Positions 1-6,307 of a stretch of DNA of 7,728 nucleotides are shown here, one piece after another. Within the stretch, counting starts at the first letter, position 1. The number at the start of each line of letters is the position of its first letter. The stretch is from Bacteroidota bacterium (GTDB taxonomy: Bacteria; Bacteroidota; Bacteroidia; Bacteroidales; B18-G4). The notes under the pieces are model-generated. The model was not told the DNA's origin and did no database searches. It worked only from the letters and a program-made list of their open reading frames with translations. The DNA is taken from assembly GCA_030635045.1 (NCBI GenBank), contig DAOVZP010000065.1, forward strand, positions 1-7,728, given 5' to 3'. A program made the translations under genes and the position numbers.

Positions 1-32
1 AAGACTATCTTTAAAAATTGAGAATACCTGGA

Positions 33-53
33 CGAATTAATTTATGCAATTCG
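33..53. repeat. short inverted repeat downstream of pgk
   Basis: The six bases CGAATT (33-38) are matched by their complement AATTCG (48-53) across a 9-base loop. The site lies downstream of pgk, which is read leftward, so it could be part of a transcript end. The stem is short and A/T-rich, however, and on the minus strand a T5 run appears only about a dozen bases beyond it. It is therefore not a convincing intrinsic terminator. Nothing else in bases 1-80 is recognisable: there is no gene, RNA or promoter I can support. Confidence 0.25.
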
Positions 54-80
54 ACAGGAATGACAAAAACCCCAGCAGCT

Positions 81-115
81 TTCAAACTTCAAATTTCAAA
101 TTTCTGATTTCAAAG
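81..115. repeat. five tandem TTCAAAT-type heptamers over the pgk 3' end
   Basis: Five consecutive 7-base units are visible: TTCAAAC (81-87), TTCAAAT (88-94), TTCAAAT (95-101), TTCTGAT (102-108) and TTCAAAG (109-115). The fourth is the most diverged. The last unit contains the pgk stop codon, which is TCA at 110-112 on the plus strand, so the array touches the coding end. Such heptamer strings are a known style of intergenic short tandem repeat in several bacterial groups. No function is assigned here. The array does not form a strong hairpin and is not a clear terminator. Confidence 0.75.
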
Positions 116-1306
116 CCCCCTCACCGCCCTCACACCAGGAAGCTCCTTCCCCTCAATATACTCCAGCATAGCTCCACCGCCGGTAGAAACATAGCTGACC
201 TTGTTTTTTAGATGATATTTGTTGATGGCTGCAACAGAGTCACCCCCGCCAATGAGTGAAAAGGCCCCTTTTTGTGTTGCTTCTGCAATGGCTTCTGCAA
301 TGGCTTTGGTGCCTGCTTCGAAATTGCTCATCTCAAAAACACCCATAGGACCATTCCAGAGGATGGTGGACGAGTTACCTATGACCCCGGTAAATGACTT
401 AATGCTTTCCGGGCCGATGTCGAGACCCATGAACCCATCAGGGACAGCATCAGCAGAAACAAGCCTGGTATTTGCATCATTGTCGAAGGCGTCGGCAGCA
501 ATAGCGTCGGATGGAATATAAAAGTTTACGCCCAGTGCCTTTGCTTTATCCAGGGCTTTCTTTGCTGTTTCTACCAGGTCTTCCTCCACAAGGGAATTAC
601 CTATATTCCCACCCATGGCCTTGATAAAGGTGAACATCATGCCCCCGCCAATGATCATATTGTCGACCTTGTCGAGCAGGTTGTTGATGATCTCGATCTT
701 GCCTGACACCTTGGCACCGCCCAGGATGGCAGTAAAAGGCTTGCCTGAATTATGGATTACTTTGTTAATGCTCCTGATCTCATTTTCCATGATATAGCCA
801 AAGAGCTTGTCGTTGAGAAAGAATTGTGCAATGATCGCAGTTGAAGCATGTGCCCTGTGGGCTGTGCCAAAAGCATCATTCACATAAACATCCCCCAGGG
901 AAGCAAGTTTTGATGCAAACTCCTCACCACCCTTTGTTTCTTCTTTATAAAAGCGAAGGTTTTCAAGCAAAAGCACTTCACCCGGCTTAAGACCGTCGGC
1001 CTTTTCCTTTGCCTGTTCACCAATGCAGTCATCGGCAAACTGAACCTCCATGCCTAGTTTTTCTCTAAGATACGGTAGCAGGTGTTTCAGAGAGAATTTC
1101 CCTTCCGGGCCGGCCTTTGGCCTGCCCAGGTGCGACATCAGGATAACAGATCCTCCGCTATCAAGAATTTTACTGATAGTTGGCAGGGCTGCATCGATCC
1201 TGGTGGTATCGGTGATCTCAAAGTTGTCACTGAGAGGTACGTTAAAGTCTACACGTACCAAGGCTTTCTTGCCGCTGAAGTTATAGTTGTCAATGTTATT
1301 CATCAT
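110..1306 (-). CDS. pgk: phosphoglycerate kinase
   Basis: This cytoplasmic glycolytic enzyme transfers a phosphate between 1,3-bisphosphoglycerate and ADP, giving 3-phosphoglycerate and ATP. Its 398 residues match the usual bacterial length, and both lobes are intact. In the N-terminal (substrate) lobe I see VRVDFNVPL (about 18-25), TTRIDA (34-39), SHLGRP (58-63), LLENLRFY (113-120) and [14 protein letters not shown] (143-156). In the C-terminal (nucleotide) lobe I see [11 protein letters not shown] (195-205), the WNGPMGVFE segment (317-325), GGGDSVAA (353-360) and [10 protein letters not shown] (374-383). GGGDS replaces the commoner GGGDT, which is conservative. Two adjacent ATGs (1306 and 1303) could start translation, and no Shine-Dalgarno separates them. 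The gene stands alone and diverges from the aminotransferase, with a TAnnTTTG box about 40 bases upstream. The family assignment is essentially certain. Confidence 0.98.
   Translation of the reverse strand: MMNNIDNYNFSGKKALVRVDFNVPLSDNFEITDTTRIDAALPTISKILDSGGSVILMSHLGRPKAGPEGKFSLKHLLPYLREKLGMEVQFADDCIGEQAKEKADGLKPGEVLLLENLRFYKEETKGGEEFASKLASLGDVYVNDAFGTAHRAHASTAIIAQFFLNDKLFGYIMENEIRSINKVIHNSGKPFTAILGGAKVSGKIEIINNLLDKVDNMIIGGGMMFTFIKAMGGNIGNSLVEEDLVETAKKALDKAKALGVNFYIPSDAIAADAFDNDANTRLVSADAVPDGFMGLDIGPESIKSFTGVIGNSSTILWNGPMGVFEMSNFEAGTKAIAEAIAEATQKGAFSLIGGGDSVAAINKYHLKNKVSYVSTGGGAMLEYIEGKELPGVRAVRGL
279..302. repeat. perfect 12-bp tandem duplication inside pgk
   Basis: The 12-mer GCTTCTGCAATG occurs twice in direct succession (279-290 and 291-302), and a partial third copy (GCTT) follows. 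It encodes the AIAEAIAEA part of a helix in the C-terminal lobe, around residues 335-342. Being a multiple of three it is in frame. Alanine/glutamate-rich sequence is normal at this point in the family, so the repeat may only reflect codon choice. Confidence 0.6.
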
Positions 1307-1344
1307 CAGAGATATTTATGTTTTCTATGAAATAAGTCTTGCAG

Positions 1345-1352
1345 CAAAATTA
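1345..1352 (-). promoter_or_regulatory. candidate pgk promoter, Bacteroidota -7 box
   Basis: Read on the minus strand this is TAATTTTG, an exact match to the TAnnTTTG consensus of the Bacteroidota primary sigma factor. It would start transcription a few bases further left and give pgk a leader of roughly 30 bases. A clear TTTG -33 element is not present; only a TTTA lies about 22 bases upstream. The call rests on the consensus match and on its position in the divergent spacer. Confidence 0.5.
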
Positions 1353-1374
1353 GGAAAAGCTTATCAATTATCAT

Positions 1375-1382
1375 TAAATTTG
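1375..1382 (+). promoter_or_regulatory. candidate aminotransferase-amidase promoter, -7 box
   Basis: TAAATTTG matches TAnnTTTG exactly and lies 23 bases before the aminotransferase start, implying a leader of about 20 bases. No TTTG -33 element is visible at the expected distance, where the sequence is an A-rich run near 1352-1358. The spacer is A/T-rich, so a chance match is possible. It lies about 22 bases from the opposing pgk box, so the two promoter footprints would overlap. Confidence 0.45.
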
Positions 1383-1405
1383 CTTAAAGCTAAATTACGA
1401 ACCTA

Positions 1406-2563
1406 ATGATTAAATTCCCGGGTATCATAAAATCCAAACTGCCTCGCACCGGAACTTCCATATTTGCGGTGATGTCGCAATTGGCCAATGAGCACAAGGC
1501 CATCAACCTTTCGCAGGGCTTTCCTGATTTCGACGTTTCCCCTAAATTGATCGAGCTCATCAGCCATTACATGAAAAAGGGCTATAACCAGTATGCCCCC
1601 ATGACCGGTGTCCCCTTGCTGAGGGAGCGTATTTCTGAAAAAATTGAAAAGACATATAAGATCAGATATGATCCCGATAAAGAGATCAATATCACCGCCG
1701 GTGCCACCCAGGGAATCTATGCAGCAATAGCATGTATGGTAAGGGATGACGACGAGGTGATAATCTTTGAGCCGGCCTACGACAGTTATGCCCCGGCCGT
1801 ACAGCTTTGCGGAGGTATTGTTAAGTATGCAAGGATGGAGCCCCCCGATTATAACATTAACTGGCCTGAGGTGGCACGCATGGTCACCCACCGAACCCGG
1901 ATGATCATCATCAACAGTCCGCATAATCCTACGGGCAGCATTCTCCGGGAAAAAGACCTGCTGGCATTGCAGCACCTTACCAAGAAGACAGATATTGTTG
2001 TGTTGAGCGATGAGGTTTATGAGCATCTTATCTATGATGGTGAGCCGCATGAGAGCGTATGCAAATATCCCGGACTTGTCGAAAGGAGTTTTGTGATAGG
2101 ATCATTCGGAAAAACCTTTCATGCCACCGGCTGGAAGATGGGATATGTGCTGGCCCCCGAGAACCTTATGAAGGAATTCCGTAAATCACACCAGTTCATA
2201 GTATTTACATGCAACACACCGGTTCAGCATGCCATTGCTGATTACCTGGGTGATGAAAAAAACTATCGCGACCTCCACTCCTTCTATCAGAAGAAACGGG
2301 ATTATTTTGTTGATGGTATCAGCAGTTCCCGCTTCAAGATCATTCCCTGTCACGGAACTTATTTTCAATTGGTTGACTACAGCAGGATCTCAGACGAAAG
2401 CGAAATGGATTTTGCCACACGCCTGATCACTGAATATGGTATTGGCAGCATCCCGGTATCTCCATTTTATCACCAGAGGGATGAGAACAGGGTGCTCCGG
2501 CTTTGCTTCGCCAAGAAAGAAGAAACCCTGGATAAAGCAGCAAATATCCTATGCAAGATCTGA
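1406..2563 (+). CDS. PLP aminotransferase, methionine/glutamine type (YbdL/KAT-like)
   Basis: This is a class I/II fold-type I aminotransferase of 385 residues, close to E. coli YbdL (methionine aminotransferase) and to kynurenine/glutamine transaminases. Visible landmarks are NLSQGFPDFD (34-43) at the substrate entry, GATQGIYAA (99-107) for the cofactor phosphate, Y125 in EPAYDSY stacking region, NSPHNPTG (170-177), SDEVYE (201-206, with cofactor-contacting D202 and Y205), SFGKTFHATGWKMGY (233-247) with Schiff-base lysine K236, and R365 in VLRLCF as the likely carboxylate-binding arginine. It probably moves an amino group from glutamine or methionine to a 2-oxo acid, in the cytoplasm. The stop overlaps the omega-amidase start by 13 bases, which supports the glutamine transaminase/omega-amidase role. 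The family is certain. Substrate preference is inferred from family resemblance and context. No Shine-Dalgarno is seen before the ATG. Confidence 0.9.
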   Translation: MIKFPGIIKSKLPRTGTSIFAVMSQLANEHKAINLSQGFPDFDVSPKLIELISHYMKKGYNQYAPMTGVPLLRERISEKIEKTYKIRYDPDKEINITAGATQGIYAAIACMVRDDDEVIIFEPAYDSYAPAVQLCGGIVKYARMEPPDYNINWPEVARMVTHRTRMIIINSPHNPTGSILREKDLLALQHLTKKTDIVVLSDEVYEHLIYDGEPHESVCKYPGLVERSFVIGSFGKTFHATGWKMGYVLAPENLMKEFRKSHQFIVFTCNTPVQHAIADYLGDEKNYRDLHSFYQKKRDYFVDGISSSRFKIIPCHGTYFQLVDYSRISDESEMDFATRLITEYGIGSIPVSPFYHQRDENRVLRLCFAKKEETLDKAANILCKI

Positions 2564-3342
2564 AAATAACGCTGGTACAGTCGAGCCTGGCCTGGGAAGA
2601 CCCTGTTGCCAATATCCGGAATTTTGACGAAAAGTTCAGGAGTTTCAATGATCCCACCGACCTCATCATTCTCCCTGAGATGTTTAATACAGGGTTTACC
2701 ATGGAAGCCGAATCCAATGCTGAGGCCATGGACGGAAAAAGCATGCAATGGATGGCAGAAAAAGCTGCCGAAAAACATTGTGTTGTTTGCGGAAGCCTGA
2801 TCATCGCTGATGCCGGCAATTATTACAACCGCTTTGTGTGGATGCACCGGGATGGCAATTTTGATTATTACGACAAGAAACACCTCTTCAGGATGGGTGA
2901 TGAGCATCTGCATTACTCCGCTGGTGATAAGAGGCTGATCGTTGAGCTGAAAGGGTGGAAGGTCATGCCCATGGTATGTTACGACCTTCGCTTCCCGGTA
3001 TGGAGCAAAAATGAATACAGCGATGGGAAATATGCTTATGATCTCTTGCTTTATGTAGCAAACTGGCCGGCTGTAAGGTCGTTGGCATGGACCTCCCTTA
3101 TCACCGCACGGGCCATTGAGAACATATCCTATGCTGCAGGGCTGAACAGGATTGGAAAAGATGGGAGGGGGTATGAATATTCCGGAAATTCGATGGTTAC
3201 GGGCCCTGATGGCAATACAATAATGGAGATAGGATCCGATAAAGCGTCGGTGTCAACAGCAGAACTGAAGGCGGAAAATCTCATTCAATCACGCGCCAAA
3301 CTTGGGGTTGGCAAGGACTGGGATGCATTTAATATTCGCTAA
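2551..3342 (+). CDS. omega-amidase, Nit2/YafV-type carbon-nitrogen hydrolase
   Basis: This 263-residue nitrilase-superfamily protein has the complete Glu-Lys-Cys triad: E43 in IILPEMFNTGF, K109 in YYDKKHLFRMGDEH and nucleophile C143 in MVCYDLRFPVW. The segments NWPAVRSLAW (171-180) and TARAIENISYAAGLNR (185-200) are also typical. Family members YafV (E. coli), Nit2 and MtnU hydrolyse 2-oxoglutaramate, and also 2-oxosuccinamate, to the 2-oxo acid and ammonia in the cytoplasm. The length fits YafV-like enzymes. The start codon lies inside the last codons of the aminotransferase, in another frame, so the two are likely cotranscribed and translationally coupled. This neighbour is the best evidence for omega-amidase rather than another amidase of the superfamily. 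No upstream Shine-Dalgarno is visible and no better in-frame start exists nearby. Confidence 0.9.
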   Translation: MQDLKITLVQSSLAWEDPVANIRNFDEKFRSFNDPTDLIILPEMFNTGFTMEAESNAEAMDGKSMQWMAEKAAEKHCVVCGSLIIADAGNYYNRFVWMHRDGNFDYYDKKHLFRMGDEHLHYSAGDKRLIVELKGWKVMPMVCYDLRFPVWSKNEYSDGKYAYDLLLYVANWPAVRSLAWTSLITARAIENISYAAGLNRIGKDGRGYEYSGNSMVTGPDGNTIMEIGSDKASVSTAELKAENLIQSRAKLGVGKDWDAFNIR

Positions 3343-3372
3343 GTAGTTTCATGCAATGCAAGATTTACCATA

Positions 3373-3380
3373 TACATTTG
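3373..3380 (+). promoter_or_regulatory. candidate trkA-trkH promoter, -7 box
   Basis: TACATTTG fits TAnnTTTG and would leave a leader of roughly 45 bases before trkA. A weak TTTC at 3347-3350 is the only -33 candidate. An alternative start site is possible: TTTG at 3377-3380 as the -33 element with a degenerate -7 box, TAATTTGG, at 3402-3409. The 89-bp T-rich spacer makes a separate trk promoter plausible, but the exact box is uncertain. Confidence 0.4.
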
Positions 3381-3431
3381 CTTTTTAATATTTGTTTGTA
3401 TTAATTTGGCTGCCGGTTTTAAAATCAAATC

Positions 3432-4781
3432 ATGAATATAGTAATCGCAGGCGACGGAGAAGTAGGATTGCACCTGGCACAGGAGCTTTCCGCCCTTGAA
3501 AATCAGAATATCACCATTGTTGATCCGCATGAAGATCTCATCAAGATGGTTGGTTCCCATACTGACCTTTTAGCGATCACAGGTGACTCGACTTCTGTGG
3601 AAGTACTACAAAATGCCAATGTCAGGAAGGCAGACCTTTTAATTTCAGTTCTTCACGATGAACGTATTAACCTTTTAACTGCCGCTCTCGGCAAACAGTT
3701 AGGGGCTAAGAAGACCATCGCAAGGATCAACAACCTGGAGTACCTGCGTCCGGAGAATGAGGAGCGTTTCAGAAATATAGGAGTCGATTCATTGATCTGC
3801 CCGGAAGATATTGTTTCCAAAGAGATTGCTGACCTGCTCAAGCAGACAGCTGCCACTGAAATCTTTGATTTTTCAGGTGGCAAGCTTTCTCTCTTCCTTA
3901 TCAAACTTAAGGAGAATGCTCCGGTGGTGAATAAAACCCTGAACGATATTGTTTCCTTGTATCCACACCTTGATTTCCGGGCCGTGGCTATACACAGGAA
4001 TTCAAATACCATCATCCCGAAAGGGGACGACCAGTTCCAGGTTAATGACCTGGCATATGTGATCACTAAACCGGGGGGGATCAATGACCTGCTCAAGCTC
4101 GGCGGCAAGCAAAAGCTCGATATCAAAAATGTGATGATTGTGGGTGGCGGTCGTGTAGGGCGTTCCACTTCAAGAAAACTCGAAAAATCATTTCGTGTCA
4201 AGCTCTTCGAAAGAGATAAAGAGAAAAGCCTCCAACTTGCAGATAAACTGGAACATACCCTGGTAATCAATGGTGATGCCCGCGACATACAATTGATGGA
4301 AGACGAAGATATCCGGGGCATGGATGCTTTCATAGCGGTTACCGACAGCTCTGAAACCAATATCCTCTCATGTCTGCATGCCCGTAAATTCGGTGTGAAG
4401 CGCACTATCGCCCTGGTTGAGAATATCGATTATATTGACATCTCACAAAATATCGGTATTGATTCCATCATCAATAAAAAGCTTAGTACGGCCAGCTATA
4501 TTGTACGGTTTACAATGCACGCGGAGGTCACTTCCATCAAATGCCTCAGTGGTATCAATGCTGAGGTGATGGAGCTGGTGGCCAAACCGCACAGTAGCGT
4601 GACAAAAAAACCTATCAAGGATCTGAACATGCCCAAGCGTGCTATCATTGGCGGGGTCATACGAGGAAATGACAGCCATATCGCAGTGGGCGACTTCCAG
4701 ATCGAGGAAGGCGACAAGGTGGTGGTGTTTAGCATGCCTGAAGCCATCAATAAGGTGGATAAACTGTTCAACAGCAAATGA
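3432..4781 (+). CDS. trkA: Trk potassium uptake regulatory subunit TrkA
   Basis: TrkA is the peripheral cytoplasmic subunit that binds nucleotide and gates the TrkH potassium channel. The 449 residues form two tandem RCK units, the usual architecture of full-length TrkA (E. coli about 458). The first Rossmann unit starts with IAGDGEVG (5-12, GxGxxG) and has D31 at the end of strand 2. Its RCK-C domain spans about 140-222. The second unit has VGGGRVG (237-243) with E260 in the equivalent acidic position, and its RCK-C domain spans about 365-447. GDS (51-53) and GDA (281-283) are the matching turns in the two halves. Both nucleotide sites look intact. The stop overlaps the trkH start (ATGA), so the subunits are probably translated together. 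The leader is T/A-rich with no Shine-Dalgarno. Confidence 0.96.
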   Translation: MNIVIAGDGEVGLHLAQELSALENQNITIVDPHEDLIKMVGSHTDLLAITGDSTSVEVLQNANVRKADLLISVLHDERINLLTAALGKQLGAKKTIARINNLEYLRPENEERFRNIGVDSLICPEDIVSKEIADLLKQTAATEIFDFSGGKLSLFLIKLKENAPVVNKTLNDIVSLYPHLDFRAVAIHRNSNTIIPKGDDQFQVNDLAYVITKPGGINDLLKLGGKQKLDIKNVMIVGGGRVGRSTSRKLEKSFRVKLFERDKEKSLQLADKLEHTLVINGDARDIQLMEDEDIRGMDAFIAVTDSSETNILSCLHARKFGVKRTIALVENIDYIDISQNIGIDSIINKKLSTASYIVRFTMHAEVTSIKCLSGINAEVMELVAKPHSSVTKKPIKDLNMPKRAIIGGVIRGNDSHIAVGDFQIEEGDKVVVFSMPEAINKVDKLFNSK

Positions 4782-6241
4782 GAAACTGGAAAGGCATCAA
4801 TGTCAAGGTGATCATCAAGGTGATCGGTTTCCTTCTTGTGATCGAAGGTTTTTTTATGCTCTTAGGATTACCCTTTTCCATATACTATGGAGAACATGAA
4901 AACCCGGCATTATTGTATTCAGCGCTTATCACCATGCTCACGGGTGGTATTTTGTGGTTTTCCACCAGGAATCACCCGAAGAATATCGGGCGCAAGGAAG
5001 GTTATGTGATTGTTGCCGTTTCCTGGATCATTATCTCTCTTTTCGGCACCTTGCCATTCCTTTTCAGCGGGGCTATTCCCAACTTCACAGATGCTTTTTT
5101 CGAAACCATGTCGGGATTTACCACGACAGGGGCCACCATCCTTACTGACATTGAGTCACTGCCCAAAAGCATATTGTTTTGGAGGAGTATGACGCATTGG
5201 ATCGGTGGCATGGGTATTATCGTATTTACAGTTGCAGTACTCCCAATCCTCGGCATTGGCGGCATGCAGCTTTATGCAGCAGAGATGCCCGGGGTTACCA
5301 AGGACAAGATTCATCCAAGGATCACAGCTACAGCTAAACGTCTCTGGGCCATTTACCTGATCTTTACAGTGGTTCAGGCTGTACTGCTGTTACTAGGCGG
5401 CATGAGCCTGTTCGATGCACTTTGCCATACTTTTGGTACCGTTGCAACCGGGGGGTTTTCAACCCATTCGCAAAGCGTTGCCGCTTTTTCCCCCTACATC
5501 CAGTACGTGATCATTGTTTTCATGATCCTGGCAGGGACCAACTTTACCCTGCATTACTTTGCCCTGCACGGACAGCTTCGCAGGGTATGGAAAAGTGAGG
5601 AGTTCCGCTATTTCATTTACCTGATCCTGGCGGGAACAGTGATCATCACCCTGGTGCTGGCACTGAGCAAGGATGGCATGTCATTCGAAGAGGCATTCAG
5701 GACTTCCTTTTTCCAGGTGGTTTCCATTATCACCACCACCGGTTACATCACAGATAACTATATGCAATGGCCCGGGTCGATCTGGTTCCTCATTGTACTG
5801 ATGATGTTTATTGGAGGGATGGCCGGATCTACCGGTGGCGGTATTAAAGTGTTGCGGCAGCTGCTGCTCTTAAAAAACAGCCTTCTCGAACTCAAGCGGT
5901 TAATACATCCTCAAGCCATTATACCGGTAAGGATGAACGGTAAAGTTGTATCTCAGGATATCATTTTCAAGGTGATGGCCTTCTTTCTGATATATATCAT
6001 CATATTTATCATCGGTTCCACTGTGATGATGCTGATCGGACTGGATGCATCATCAGCAATAGGAGCTACTGCAGCAACGATCGGGAATATAGGGCCCGGC
6101 ATCGGCAAGGTGGGGCCGGTCGATAATTATGCTTTTATTCCACATGGCGGCAAATGGATCCTTTCCTTTCTCATGTTGCTTGGCCGCCTTGAGCTGTTCA
6201 CAGTGCTAATCCTGTTCTCTCCTGCATTCTGGAAAAAATAG
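4778..6241 (+). CDS. trkH: Trk potassium channel subunit TrkH
   Basis: This inner-membrane potassium-translocating subunit has 487 residues, close to E. coli TrkH (483). It shows the four-fold membrane-pore-membrane plan of the Trk/Ktr/HKT superfamily. The four pore loops and their filter glycines are SGFTTTGAT (G118), FGTVATGGFST (G225), SIITTTGYIT (G322) and ATIGNIGPGIG (G436). Hydrophobic helices lie at about 12-35, 47-62, 76-97, 133-160, 186-207, 240-262, 276-297, 334-350, 395-421 and 457-483. The glycine-rich segment GGMAGSTGGGIK (346-357) fits the gating loop in the third repeat, and R470 in the last helix fits the conserved pore arginine. The first two helices before the first pore unit mark it as TrkH rather than the shorter KtrB type. 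It overlaps trkA by 4 bases. The family is certain; TrkA partnership is inferred from gene order. Confidence 0.96.
   Translation: MRNWKGINVKVIIKVIGFLLVIEGFFMLLGLPFSIYYGEHENPALLYSALITMLTGGILWFSTRNHPKNIGRKEGYVIVAVSWIIISLFGTLPFLFSGAIPNFTDAFFETMSGFTTTGATILTDIESLPKSILFWRSMTHWIGGMGIIVFTVAVLPILGIGGMQLYAAEMPGVTKDKIHPRITATAKRLWAIYLIFTVVQAVLLLLGGMSLFDALCHTFGTVATGGFSTHSQSVAAFSPYIQYVIIVFMILAGTNFTLHYFALHGQLRRVWKSEEFRYFIYLILAGTVIITLVLALSKDGMSFEEAFRTSFFQVVSIITTTGYITDNYMQWPGSIWFLIVLMMFIGGMAGSTGGGIKVLRQLLLLKNSLLELKRLIHPQAIIPVRMNGKVVSQDIIFKVMAFFLIYIIIFIIGSTVMMLIGLDASSAIGATAATIGNIGPGIGKVGPVDNYAFIPHGGKWILSFLMLLGRLELFTVLILFSPAFWKK
4803..4826. repeat. near-perfect 12-bp tandem repeat near the trkH start
   Basis: TCAAGGTGATCA (4803-4814) is followed directly by TCAAGGTGATCG (4815-4826), so 11 of 12 bases match. 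It encodes the VKVIIKVIG stretch at the cytoplasmic edge of the first hydrophobic segment (residues 9-17). The unit is in frame, so a change in copy number would add or remove four residues without breaking the gene. Confidence 0.5.
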
Positions 6242-6271
6242 GCCGTCCCCCTCAGTCAGCGGGAAATATAT

Positions 6272-6279
6272 TATCTTTG
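6272..6279 (+). promoter_or_regulatory. candidate promoter of the glycosyltransferase operon, -7 box
   Basis: TATCTTTG is an exact TAnnTTTG match, located 28 bases before the GT2 start codon and implying a leader of about 25 bases. No TTTG -33 element is visible, since the upstream 20 bases are G/C-rich. Position in a 66-bp intergenic gap and the change of function between trkH and the glycosyltransferases support a separate promoter. No intrinsic terminator is evident after trkH, so read-through from trkH remains possible. Confidence 0.5.
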
Positions 6280-6307
6280 GATTCGATCGATATAGAAAAA
6301 CCTACAA

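Noticed and set aside
44..226. Plus-strand open frame starting at ATG 44 and running into the pgk region
   Set aside because: Most of it is antisense to pgk, the start has no supporting signal, and the translation includes the heptamer repeat.
1403..2050. Minus-strand open frame of 215 codons opposite the aminotransferase
   Set aside because: It is fully antisense to a gene with clear motifs, has no recognisable domain, and has a composition expected from a reverse reading of coding sequence.
2427..2913. Two minus-strand frames of 130 and 147 codons over the aminotransferase-amidase junction
   Set aside because: They overlap each other and two well-supported genes, and show no protein-family signal.
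3324..3360. Inverted repeat TGCATT/AATGCA around the amidase stop as a terminator
   Set aside because: The stem is six A/T-rich base pairs with a loop of about 25 bases and no T run follows. It is unlikely to stop transcription.
3653..4405. Minus-strand open frame of 250 codons opposite trkA
   Set aside because: It is Ser/Leu/Arg-rich with no family features and lies entirely within trkA, whose two RCK units are intact. It is a shadow frame.
6242..6265. Possible terminator hairpin after trkH (CCC/GGG)
   Set aside because: Only three base pairs can be formed reliably and no T run follows.
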